From contig NZ_CP186694.1 in assembly GCF_049532965.1 (NCBI RefSeq), positions 1,054,001-1,118,000 on the forward strand: a DNA stretch of 64,000 nt, given 5' to 3'. Numbering within the stretch: the stretch's first letter is position 1; every line of letters begins with the position of its first letter. The translations under genes and the position numbers were made by a program. The notes under the pieces are model-generated. The model did no database searches and was not told the DNA's origin. It was given only the letters and a program-made list of their open reading frames with translations. Below, one piece after another: positions 28,469 through 37,369 of this stretch. The DNA comes from Roseateles sp049532965 (lineage in GTDB: Bacteria > Pseudomonadota > Gammaproteobacteria > Burkholderiales > Burkholderiaceae_C).

Positions 28469-28924
28469 ATGAAAGTCTCAGACATCCTGCGCGTCAAGGG
28501 CAGCACGCTCTTCACCGTTTCTCCCGATCAACCGTTGGCCCATGCGGTCGAGACGATGGCCGAGCGCGACATCGGCTCGTTGGTAGTGATGGAGTTCGGG
28601 GACCTGATCGGCATGCTGACCTTTCGGGAGGTCATCCAGGCGGTGGTCCGCAACGGCGGCAGCGTGGGCACATCGCTGGTTCGCAGCGTGATGGACGATG
28701 CGCCGTTGACCTGCACGCCGGAAACCGAGATCGACGAGGTGCGCCGCATGATGCTGGGCCGCCACGCGCGCTACATGCCGGTGCTCAACGGCAAGCAGTT
28801 GATGGGGGTGATCTCGTTCTACGACGTGGCCAAGACGGTGGTGGACTCGCAGGATTTCGAGAATCGCATGCTGAAGGCCTACATCCGGGACTGGCCCGCC
28901 GAGGACGGCGCCCAGCCCTCCTGA
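28469..28924 (+). CDS. CBS-domain pair protein
   Basis: A 151-residue soluble protein made of two CBS modules. The first (about 1-65) contains DQPLAHAVETMAERDIGSLVVME and LTFREVIQ; the second (about 75-140) contains CTPETEIDEVRRMMLGRHARYMPVL and GVISFYDVAK. Stand-alone CBS pairs bind adenosine nucleotides or SAM and act as energy or metabolite sensors. Being divergent from a methionine-synthesis gene makes a SAM or nucleotide ligand conceivable, but this is speculation. A strong terminator follows 16 bp after the stop. Confidence 0.85.
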   Translation: MKVSDILRVKGSTLFTVSPDQPLAHAVETMAERDIGSLVVMEFGDLIGMLTFREVIQAVVRNGGSVGTSLVRSVMDDAPLTCTPETEIDEVRRMMLGRHARYMPVLNGKQLMGVISFYDVAKTVVDSQDFENRMLKAYIRDWPAEDGAQPS

Positions 28925-28940
28925 TCCCGCTTCGACAGAA

Positions 28941-28971
28941 GAAAAGCGCCCCGCACTGCGGGGCGCTTTTC
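28941..28971. terminator. Bidirectional intrinsic terminator
   Basis: Positions 28941-28955 and 28957-28971 are perfect 15-base reverse complements around one base, giving a GC stem flanked by AAAA on the left and TTTT on the right. It separates the convergent CBS-domain and PRC-barrel genes and has a T tract in both directions, so it should terminate both. Confidence 0.9.
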
Positions 28972-28989
28972 ATCGCGGCTCGCCCGGCG

Positions 28990-29331
28990 TCACATCCACG
29001 CGACGCCGTAGTAGTCGTAGACCTTGCGGCCGTACTCGTCGGTGTATTCGGGACGATCGTTCTGGGCGTAGCGAGGGGCCTTCTCGAACTGGTCCTCGCG
29101 CAGCGGCACGACGTAGCCATCGAGGCTGGTGTCGTACTTGAGCATGTTCCACGGGATCGGATAGCGGTCCGTGCCGATGCCCAGGAAGCCGCCGAACTCC
29201 AGTGCCGCATAGCGGACCAGGCCCGAACGCTTGTCGATCACCAGGTTGTCGATCGTGCCGAGCTTGTCGCCGTTGCCGTTGTAGACCTTGGTGCCTTCGA
29301 CGCGATCGGAAGAGATGGTGGTGCTGGCCAT
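28990..29331 (-). CDS. PRC-barrel domain protein
   Basis: A 113-residue protein with a PRC-barrel fold in the first ~85 residues: GTKVYNGNGDKLGTIDNLVIDKRSG followed by RYAALEFGGFLGIGTDRYPIPW. The tail is Tyr/Asp-rich. PRC-barrel proteins of this size are common in Burkholderiales beside stress and envelope genes and are thought to bind other proteins or RNA; the exact role is unknown. It lies between a bidirectional terminator and the divergent YihY-family gene. Confidence 0.85.
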   Translation of the reverse strand: MASTTISSDRVEGTKVYNGNGDKLGTIDNLVIDKRSGLVRYAALEFGGFLGIGTDRYPIPWNMLKYDTSLDGYVVPLREDQFEKAPRYAQNDRPEYTDEYGRKVYDYYGVAWM

Positions 29332-29472
29332 GAGGGGATCTCCTAGTCAGAGTTGGGATAGACGGAATCAGGCAAATCGCGTGCCCCGCCACGCCGCAGG
29401 ACCGCCCGCGCGAGCGGGAATTTCCCTTGCCTTGACATAGGAAACCACCCCGCGCGCAAGCGCCGCTCCAGC

Positions 29473-30387
29473 ATGCCCAAGCTGCCTCCCGTCCTCCACG
29501 AAGCCGCCCAGATCGTCAGCGAGGCCGCGCAAGGCTGGAGCGACGACGACGCGCCCAGCATGGGCGCCGCGCTGGCCTACTACACGCTGTTCTCGATCGC
29601 GCCGCTGCTGCTGATCGTCATCAGCGTGGCTGGCCTGGTGTTCGGGGAGCAGGCCGCGCGCGGCGAGGTCATGGACCAGCTCTCGGACCTCATCGGCGTG
29701 CAGGGCGCGCTGGCCGTGGAGGACCTGCTCAAGCGCGTCAACCGGCCGGAGGAGGGCGGCTGGGCCGCGATCATCGGCACGCTGGTGCTGCTGGTCGGCG
29801 CAACCTCGGTCTTCGCCGAACTGCAGAACTCGCTGAACCGCATCTGGAAGGCCCCGCCGGTGCGCAGCGGGCCCGTGTGGCACAGCCTCCTCACGCTGAT
29901 CCGCAAGCGGCTGCTGTCGCTGGGACTGATCCTCGGGCTCGGCTTCCTGTCGATGGTGTCGATGGTGGCCAGCGCCGCGCTTGCGGCCATCAGCAAATGG
30001 TGGACGCCCTGGCTCGGCAGCGAATTCGTCCTGCTCGCGCAGATCCTCAACGCGGTGTTCGCGTACGCGCTGATCACGGTGATGTTCGCCGTCATCTACA
30101 AGTGGGTGCCCGACGTGCCGGTGCGCTGGCGCGACGTCTGGGTCGGCGCGCTGATCACGTCGGCGCTGTTCAGCCTGGGCAAGACGCTGATCGGGCTCTA
30201 CATCGGCCGCAGTGGCGTCAGCTCCGCGTACGGCGCGGCGGCGTCGCTGGTCGTCATGATGCTGTGGGTCTACTACTCGACCCAGGTCTTCCTGATGGGC
30301 GCCGAACTGAGCTGGGCGTTCGCGAAGCGGCACAGCCTGCGGGAGCAGGCAGCGGCCACCGCGGCGCGCGCGTTGCAGGCCAGCTGA
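29473..30387 (+). CDS. YihY/BrkB-family inner-membrane protein
   Basis: A 304-residue polytopic protein with the same family plan as the one at 20.3 kb but without its long tail. Markers are SMGAALAYYTLFSIAPLLLIVISVAGLVFG, FAELQNSLNRIWK, and the last two helices with YGAAASLVVMMLWVYYSTQVFLMGAELSWAF. About six membrane segments are visible. The GEQAARGEVMDQLSDLIG region after helix 1 is typical of this subfamily. Function is not established. It is divergent from the PRC-barrel gene and followed by the Gly/Ser/Tyr-rich protein; this trio may be part of a stress-envelope group. Confidence 0.87.
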   Translation: MPKLPPVLHEAAQIVSEAAQGWSDDDAPSMGAALAYYTLFSIAPLLLIVISVAGLVFGEQAARGEVMDQLSDLIGVQGALAVEDLLKRVNRPEEGGWAAIIGTLVLLVGATSVFAELQNSLNRIWKAPPVRSGPVWHSLLTLIRKRLLSLGLILGLGFLSMVSMVASAALAAISKWWTPWLGSEFVLLAQILNAVFAYALITVMFAVIYKWVPDVPVRWRDVWVGALITSALFSLGKTLIGLYIGRSGVSSAYGAAASLVVMMLWVYYSTQVFLMGAELSWAFAKRHSLREQAAATAARALQAS

Positions 30388-30579
30388 TTCACGCCTCGGC
30401 AAGCATCGGACGTGACGACACTGGCGATTGCGGCGCGATCGTCGGGAGGCCCGATGAACACGGGGATCGCGGCGCGAACGGCCTCTGCGATGAGGCATGG
30501 TGCTTGCCTGTTCAAGCGTGGATCCGGCGACACGTGCCGCCGGGTTTGTGCAACCGGTCAATGCTTGAAAGGAAGCGCC

Positions 30580-31779
30580 ATGAACCAGTATGGGCAACGA
30601 GGCAGACATGAACAGCGCCAAGAGGGCCAGTGGGAGCAGAGCGACCGCTCCAACTACGGTGCCCAGTCGGGCGGCTACCGGTCGCAGGACCGGTCGCGTG
30701 AGGACTACCAGCCCGGCTACCAGGGCTCCAGCTTCCAGGCCGATCGCGAGGACCAGCGCGGCGGCAGCTTCGGCAGCGGCGGCGACAGCCGTGACGACTA
30801 CCGGCAGGACTACCGCAGCCACGGCGACATGCAGAGCCAGGGCGGTTATCGCGGCGGCCAGGACAACGAAGGCTGGGGCGGCGATCGTGGCCGGTCGATG
30901 AGCGGCAACTACGGTGGCGGCAGCTACGGCGGGTCGGGCGGTTATGGCGGCTACAGCGGTTCCGGCAATTACGGCAGCAGCAGCTACGGCACGTCCAGCG
31001 GCTACGGCCAGGGCAGTTCGGGCAGCTCCGGCAGCGGCCACTACGGCGGCGGCTACGGGGGCGGCTACCGGGACCAGGGACCGCGGCATGAGGGTTGGCG
31101 CGAGGACGCGGGCCGGCGCAGCGACTATGGCGGCATGGCGGGCGGTAGCGCCTCCAGCAGCTATGGCAGCACGCTCGGCGAGCACTATGGCGGCAGCCAG
31201 GAGGGCCGCGGCTATCAGGGCGGCGGCCAGCAAGGCGGCGGATATCAGGGCGGCCGCTATCAAGGCGGTAGCGAGCAGGGGGGCGGCTACGGCACGGGCT
31301 ATGGTGGCGGCTACGGCGGCCATCAAGGCGCCTCCGCGGGCACCTATGGATCGGCCTCTCAAGGCCAGCGGCACTACGACCCGGACTACGAGCAGTGGCG
31401 CGCCGAGCAGATGCGCAATCTCGACGACGACTATCACAGCTGGCGCCAGGACCGATACAAGAAGTTCTCCGAGGACTTCAACAAGTGGCGCTCGGAGCGG
31501 TCCGGCCGGCAAGGGGCCTCCAGCGGTACGGGGTCGACCGGCTCCATCGGCTCCTCCTCGGACACTTCCGGCTCCTCCAGCAGCCAGTACGCGGGCCAGG
31601 ACACCACGGACTCGACGCGCTACGGGCAGGGCGGCAACACGCTGGGCAGCGGTACCGGCACGCATGAGGGCAGCCTCTCCAGCGCCACCGGCTCGTCCAG
31701 CCTGTCCAGCGCCGCCACCGGCACGACGCCGGGGTCGTCGTCCAGCACCTCCGGGTCGTCCTCGAGCAAGACGAAGTGA
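30580..31779 (+). CDS. Gly/Ser/Tyr-rich low-complexity protein with a charged WR-repeat segment
   Basis: A 399-residue protein preceded by GAAAGGAAG. The first ~265 residues are mostly Gly, Ser, Tyr, Gln and Arg with repeated GYGG, SYGG and GGYQGG units, so it is likely disordered. A compact segment at about 268-310 is conserved-looking: YDPDYEQWRAEQMRNLDDDY then SWRQDRYKKFSEDFNKWRSE, with regularly spaced Trp-Arg pairs. The end (about 310-399) is Ser/Thr/Gly-rich. There is no signal peptide. Composition resembles phase-separating or desiccation-linked proteins, and it follows a YihY/PRC-barrel pair, suggesting a stress role; this is inference. Confidence 0.75.
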   Translation: MNQYGQRGRHEQRQEGQWEQSDRSNYGAQSGGYRSQDRSREDYQPGYQGSSFQADREDQRGGSFGSGGDSRDDYRQDYRSHGDMQSQGGYRGGQDNEGWGGDRGRSMSGNYGGGSYGGSGGYGGYSGSGNYGSSSYGTSSGYGQGSSGSSGSGHYGGGYGGGYRDQGPRHEGWREDAGRRSDYGGMAGGSASSSYGSTLGEHYGGSQEGRGYQGGGQQGGGYQGGRYQGGSEQGGGYGTGYGGGYGGHQGASAGTYGSASQGQRHYDPDYEQWRAEQMRNLDDDYHSWRQDRYKKFSEDFNKWRSERSGRQGASSGTGSTGSIGSSSDTSGSSSSQYAGQDTTDSTRYGQGGNTLGSGTGTHEGSLSSATGSSSLSSAATGTTPGSSSSTSGSSSSKTK

Positions 31780-31896
31780 GATCGATCTGACGATCCGTCA
31801 CGCGGGCTGACGACTGCTCACGCGAGCGGTTGATCACGCGCCAGCCCGCGCCGTTGCTTGACCTGCGTCCGGCATGCCGCTTGCCAGAAGGCGGCC

Positions 31897-32955
31897 ATGA
31901 TCGCGACATCCCTCGAGCTGCTTGCCCGGCCGCCGAGTCCTCCGGGACCCGGCGGGCCGGGCGTTCTCGCGCTCGACGGGCCGGTGCCGCTGGATGCGCA
32001 GTCCCGGTCCGAGGAACGTCATCGCCGCTGGTGCAATGTGCGGCGCGTGCTGCTCGTGCGGCTGGATGGCGTGGCGGGCGTGCTGGCCTCCACCGCATCC
32101 TTCGCCGCGATCCACGAAACGATGCCGTGGACGCAGCGCACCCTGCTCACGGCGCCACAGGCCATGGCGCTGCGCCCGCATCTGCAGGGCGTGGACGACG
32201 TGATGTCATTCAATGCCCCCTGGACCGCGGACGGCGCGGCCGCTCTGAACGCCGAGCCAGCGGCGATGCGCGGCGACGCCGAGATGCACCTGGTGCGGCG
32301 GCTGCGCCGGAGCCATTTCGATGCGGCGGTCATCTTCTCTCCCTCGACGCAGAGCGCGCTGCCGGCCGCCTTGCTGTGCCGGATGGCCGGCATCCCGCTG
32401 ACGCTGGCCCATGTGCGGGAGCCGGCGCATGGGCTCCTCAGCGACGAGTTGCCGGATGACGGCACGGTCCACGACGACACGCGGCGTCAGCTGGATCTTG
32501 TCGGCCACATCGGCATGCGGACGACGGACGAGCGTCCGCGTCTGCGCTTGCTGCCGCGGGACAGCCACCACATGCGCAGCGCCCTGCAGCACGCGGGGCT
32601 GCGCTTTGGTCAGCGCTATGTGCTGGTGTGTCCGGGCGGTAGCCAGCGGCCTTGCCCGCCCGCTGCGTTCGCGGCAGCGGCCGATGTGCTGCTCGATGCC
32701 TGGGGCGATGACACCGCCGTGGTGCTGTGCGCGCCGCTGGGCGAAGAGGCGGCGTTGTCGGAGTACCAGGCGGCCATGCCGGCACGGGGCCAGGCCGTGG
32801 TGCCGACGAAATCGATCGGCGAACTGGCGGCGCTCGCCGCCGATGCCCGCGTGGTGATCGCGGTCGACGACTTGCCGTTGACCGTCGCCGCGGCGGCGCG
32901 TGTGCCCGCCGTGCTCCCCGGCGAGGCGTTGCGGCGCGAGATGGCGCTCTCCTGA
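31897..32955 (+). CDS. Divergent GT9-family glycosyltransferase-like protein
   Basis: A 352-residue protein resembling ADP-heptose:LPS heptosyltransferases. NVRRVLLVRLDGVAGVLAS opens the first Rossmann domain, HFDAAVIFSPSTQSALPAALLCRMAGIP follows, and YVLVCPGGSQRPCPPAAFAAAADVL begins the second. It is atypical: where GT9 enzymes normally have a D-x-H-A type donor loop, this one reads VIAVDDLPLTVAAAA without the His, and it stops about 60 residues early. It may have lost or changed activity. The first ~40 residues are Pro/Gly-rich. No other LPS-core gene is adjacent, although waaA is at 57.8 kb. Confidence 0.65.
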   Translation: MIATSLELLARPPSPPGPGGPGVLALDGPVPLDAQSRSEERHRRWCNVRRVLLVRLDGVAGVLASTASFAAIHETMPWTQRTLLTAPQAMALRPHLQGVDDVMSFNAPWTADGAAALNAEPAAMRGDAEMHLVRRLRRSHFDAAVIFSPSTQSALPAALLCRMAGIPLTLAHVREPAHGLLSDELPDDGTVHDDTRRQLDLVGHIGMRTTDERPRLRLLPRDSHHMRSALQHAGLRFGQRYVLVCPGGSQRPCPPAAFAAAADVLLDAWGDDTAVVLCAPLGEEAALSEYQAAMPARGQAVVPTKSIGELAALAADARVVIAVDDLPLTVAAAARVPAVLPGEALRREMALS

Positions 32956-33032
32956 ACTGCGGCGCGAGGACGCAGGACCAAGCGCGCTTGGCGGCTCATG
33001 TCGGGCGGCCTCGCTGGAAGAGGAGAGTGGGA

Positions 33033-33821
33033 ATGAGTTATTCGCCCTATGGGGTTGGCGCAGGTGGGTACGCCGCGAACTACGGGTACGACGATCAAGT
33101 GCAGGATACCGACGTGCACGATCAGCGATCGGCGAACCCGACTCAGGCCGAAGCTCGTAATAACCAGGGAGGTGGCGAGCCGGCGCATGCACACGAAGAA
33201 GGCGCCAAAGGAGGGCCATGCGCGCAGCGGCAACACCAGCACCAGAAAGGCACGAACGACGCGAACAAACTGCGCGACGGATATCAACGCTCACGCTCGG
33301 TGTCGACGGCGGAACCGCCGCGCGGGGCCGTACCCGCGCGGCGGGTGGATTCCGCGAACAGCGGCTATGGCTTTCGGGCAGGGATTGAGCGGTGGTTCAG
33401 CGACCTGTACCGCCCTTACTCGTTCGGGGGATTCGTACCCCCACCGATCCAGGGCTTGCATGCCGACTCTCGCGGGAACCGCCCCGCCTGCCGGCTGGCC
33501 GCCGACGCCTACGCTCCCGCGCTCAGGTCCGCATCGGCGGGCGAAGTGGAGGACGTCGAGGGGGATTTCGGATCTCTGGTACGGCGCGCCGGGACTGCCT
33601 CGTTCTCCCCGTTCAAGGACATGGACAAAACACTGTTGGCCGGCGGCATGGGCCTGGTGCTGGGACTGGGAATGCTGGGAGGCCTGACGTCGTCCATCGG
33701 GAATCTGTTTGGCGGCGCGCTGGCGGCGAGCGGGGTGTTCGGCAATCCTTGGATGAACTGCTACTCGCCGTACTGCTGTCCACCGCCGTTCGTATCCCCC
33801 TTCCTCTTCCCCTTACCCTGA
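33033..33821 (+). CDS. Orphan protein with glycine-zipper hydrophobic segment
   Basis: A 262-residue protein I do not recognise. A strong AGGAGAG ribosome-binding site precedes the ATG. The N-terminus (MSYSPYGVGAGGYAANYGYD) is Gly/Tyr-rich; residues about 30-110 are polar and rich in His, Gln, Glu and Arg. A segment at about 195-235 is a hydrophobic stretch with regularly spaced glycines (LLAGGMGLVLGLGMLGGLTS then IGNLFGGALAAS), and the end is Cys/Pro/Phe-rich (CYSPYCCPPPF). No N-terminal signal is seen. Codon third positions in the middle are less GC-biased than in neighbours, which suggests recent acquisition or weak constraint. A membrane-inserting or secreted role is possible but unproven. 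Confidence 0.55.
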   Translation: MSYSPYGVGAGGYAANYGYDDQVQDTDVHDQRSANPTQAEARNNQGGGEPAHAHEEGAKGGPCAQRQHQHQKGTNDANKLRDGYQRSRSVSTAEPPRGAVPARRVDSANSGYGFRAGIERWFSDLYRPYSFGGFVPPPIQGLHADSRGNRPACRLAADAYAPALRSASAGEVEDVEGDFGSLVRRAGTASFSPFKDMDKTLLAGGMGLVLGLGMLGGLTSSIGNLFGGALAASGVFGNPWMNCYSPYCCPPPFVSPFLFPLP

Positions 33822-34029
33822 CGAGTTGATGAGCGCCTTCGGCGCCACTTCCTCCTGTCCCGCGAACCTGTGCGAAATCGTCACCGAACGTTGCGCCGGG
33901 CATGGTGATTGCCTCTCTTCGCGGGCCTTGCGCGGACGCGAGGCCCATGACCAGCCGGGCGGATGTCCGGCGGGACCGATCGATACCGATTCCAACCCCA
34001 TGACCCGGTTTCATCACAGGAGGTTCTTC

Positions 34030-34374
34030 ATGCACCTGCGCAAGCTCGCCTGGGCGATGCCGCTGATGCTGGCCGCGAATGCGGCGCACGCGGACAGCTC
34101 CGGCAGTTTCCTGGAGGGTGCCAAGTTCGCGGCGTTGACTCGTCCGGAGGCCGCGGCCCCGGCGAACAGCCCCTCCGCTCAACATCCCGCCGGCGTCCGG
34201 CCCGCCCCGCAAGGGCAGCCCGCCGTCCCACCCACGTCCCCGTCGCCCACCAACGTCGCCCGCGAGGCGGACGTCGATGCGGCCGGCGCGTCGTTCGAGA
34301 TCCGCAACTTCCTCACCCTGGTGGTCGCCCTGGCCCTGGTGGGGTGGATCCAGCGCCGCCGCCGGGATGCCTGA
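34030..34374 (+). CDS. Small exported protein with C-terminal membrane anchor
   Basis: A 114-residue protein with a strong AGGAGG before the ATG. The N-terminus MHLRKLAWAMPLMLAANAAHA is a Sec signal peptide with an AHA-type cleavage site. The middle (about 45-85) is Pro/Ala-rich and probably unstructured. The C-terminus has a hydrophobic stretch FLTLVVALALVGWI followed by QRRRRDA. Signal, Pro-rich spacer, short helix and basic tail resemble short sorting-signal or anchor proteins, though the usual PEP or GlyGly motifs are not present. It ends just before an intrinsic terminator. Function is unknown. Confidence 0.65.
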   Translation: MHLRKLAWAMPLMLAANAAHADSSGSFLEGAKFAALTRPEAAAPANSPSAQHPAGVRPAPQGQPAVPPTSPSPTNVAREADVDAAGASFEIRNFLTLVVALALVGWIQRRRRDA

Positions 34375-34705
34375 TCGCTTTCTCCACCTCGGGCGGTCCT
34401 CGACCGCTTCTGGCACCGGCGCAGCTTGCGGGCGGCCCGGTGCCATTTTTCGCCGGGCCCGCTGTTCGATGGACGGTCGCTTCAGAACGCCTATCGACCC
34501 GTCACCGGAATTTTTTTCAAATCGATTCGCGTGGGGGGCTGGCAAGCGGGCCGCTTGCTGCAAGAATGAGTTAGCTGGGTTCGGTTGACATTCATCACGA
34601 AGTACCGAATCCAAGCGCTGAACGGCGCGCCCGACCGTGTGGCCGACACACGGACTGCCCCCTGAACGCGGACGCCTCCGTCCCCCTAACCAAGGATGTA
34701 CCCCG
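34375..34705. other. Intergenic region before the NtrC-type regulator
   Basis: 331 bp that holds the terminator of the upstream gene (34411-34450), then sequence with an AT-rich patch (34510-34530) and a TTGACA hexamer at 34585-34590. No convincing -10 box lies at the right distance, so I do not call the promoter with confidence. No gene was seen in this stretch. Confidence 0.45.
34411..34450 (+). terminator. Intrinsic terminator after the small exported protein
   Basis: TGGCACCGG at 34411-34419 pairs perfectly with CCGGTGCCA at 34437-34445 and is followed by TTTTT at 34446-34450. It lies 36 bp beyond the stop of the plus-strand gene. Confidence 0.8.
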
Positions 34706-36181
<1,476 letters not shown>

Positions 36182-36202
36182 GCGACGCGGACCGCTCCGG
36201 CT

Positions 36203-36628
36203 TCAGAGCGCGCCTCGACACCCCGCCGCCCCGCACTTGCAGGCGAGGCGCCCCTCATGATGGGTGATCCCGTAATCGACGGTGATCTCCACGCCGACCG
36301 CCAGGTCGCACAACGCGAAGAAGCTGACTTCTCCGTCCTCGACCTGGATGCGCGCGTTGGGGGTGCAGCTGTGGTTGGTGAACCGCATCGCGTCCTGCGA
36401 CCGGCTTGCGTCGATGGCGCGGGCGGGAGAGAGTTCCACGAGCATCAGCCGGGTGCTGGCCTGGGCGCGGCGGCGAGCTTCGGCGACGGTGATTGATTCG
36501 CCGGTGAGCAGGCCCAGGCGGGTGCCGGCGGAGATGGCTTGGGCCGCGAACACGCCGTAGCCGTCGATGCGGCTGCGCTTGAGCGCCACGGCGACGAACT
36601 GGGTGGCGGTGTCGTAGGCGAGGGCCAT
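36203..36628 (-). CDS. SET-domain protein
   Basis: A 141-residue protein consisting almost entirely of a SET lysine-methyltransferase domain. The pseudo-knot motif RFTNHSCTPNA (NHSCTPN at 85-91) and the EITVDYG segment (114-120) are both intact, and a post-SET-like cysteine cluster (C130, C132, C137) follows. N-terminal GYGVFAAQAISAG is the SET-N strand region. Short bacterial SET proteins are known, but targets are seldom established. The gene lies 9 bp from queF in the same direction and converges on the NtrC-type gene. Confidence 0.85.
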   Translation of the reverse strand: MALAYDTATQFVAVALKRSRIDGYGVFAAQAISAGTRLGLLTGESITVAEARRRAQASTRLMLVELSPARAIDASRSQDAMRFTNHSCTPNARIQVEDGEVSFFALCDLAVGVEITVDYGITHHEGRLACKCGAAGCRGAL

Positions 36629-36637
36629 CCGCGGGGG

Positions 36638-37174
36638 TCAGCGCAGCAGGCCGGACTCGAACGAGTGGGCGGGGAGGTCGACGGCGGGCAGCGGCTTCCA
36701 GCCCTTCTTGCGATGTTCGGCGACCACGTTGGTGTAGATGCCGCCGCGCACGTACCACTTGGCGGTGATGCGGATGAAGCGCGGGTTGGTGACCTTCACG
36801 ATGTCCTCGAGGATGGTGTTGGTCACCTTCTCGTGGAACGCGCCTTCGTCGCGGTAGCTCCAGAAGTACATCTTCAGGCTCTTGAGCTCGACGCAGTACT
36901 GGTCCGCGATCATGTCGATCGTGAAGTGCGCGAAGTCGGGCTGGCCGGTCAGCGGGCAATGGCAGGTGAACTCGGGGACCTGGAACTGGATCACGTAGTC
37001 GCGCTCCGGTGCCGGGTTGGGAAACACGTGGATTTCCTTGCTGGGGCGGCTGGGCGGATTGGGCGGCATCTCGCGCATCTTGGGCGCAGCCGCGGGTGGG
37101 TTCGCCGTCGACTGGGCGATGGCGGCCTTGCTGCTCGCGGACTTGGAGGACTTGGTGGAGGTGTTCTTGGCCAT
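36638..37174 (-). CDS. queF: NADPH-dependent 7-cyano-7-deazaguanine reductase
   Basis: A 178-residue unimodular QueF, which reduces the nitrile preQ0 to preQ1 for queuosine tRNA modification. The signature PEFTCHCPLTGQPDFA gives catalytic Cys73 and Asp80, and VELKSLKMYFWSYRDE is the substrate/NADPH loop. The first ~45 residues are Lys/Ser/Ala/Pro-rich and not part of the fold. No queC, queD or queE gene is in the window. Divergent from smc with 195 bp between starts. Confidence 0.93.
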   Translation of the reverse strand: MAKNTSTKSSKSASSKAAIAQSTANPPAAAPKMREMPPNPPSRPSKEIHVFPNPAPERDYVIQFQVPEFTCHCPLTGQPDFAHFTIDMIADQYCVELKSLKMYFWSYRDEGAFHEKVTNTILEDIVKVTNPRFIRITAKWYVRGGIYTNVVAEHRKKGWKPLPAVDLPAHSFESGLLR

Positions 37175-37275
37175 GGGGCAGGGCAATGAGGGCTTGAGCG
37201 GGCCAGGTCGCCGCTTCGGAGGGCGGGAGGTGGCCGGAAGAGGAAGGGCGCGATGGTATCATCCGCCGCGAACCG

Positions 37276-37294
37276 GACGCCCCTTCAAGGGGCG
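37276..37294. promoter_or_regulatory. Short perfect hairpin upstream of smc
   Basis: ACGCCCCTT at 37276-37284 pairs with AAGGGGCGT at 37286-37294 around a single base, followed by TTT on the plus strand. It lies about 75 bp before the smc start in the gap with divergent queF. It resembles an attenuator or a small terminator, but could also be chance. Confidence 0.35.
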
Positions 37295-37369
37295 TTTCCA
37301 CAATCAAATCAAAGGCTTAGCTCTCGACAGGAACCCCTGGACGGGCATGGCCGTGGTTCGAACGTCTCG

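Noticed and set aside
29368..31665. 765-codon open frame antisense to YihY and the Gly/Ser/Tyr-rich gene, with long Ala/Val stretches that resemble membrane helices
   Set aside because: The Ala-rich runs are the reverse complement of Gly/Ser/Tyr codons, and the plus-strand genes have ribosome-binding sites and domains.
34540..34560. TGGCA...TTGCT sequence resembling a sigma-54 promoter before the NtrC-type gene
   Set aside because: The GG-to-GC spacing is 14 bases instead of the required 10.
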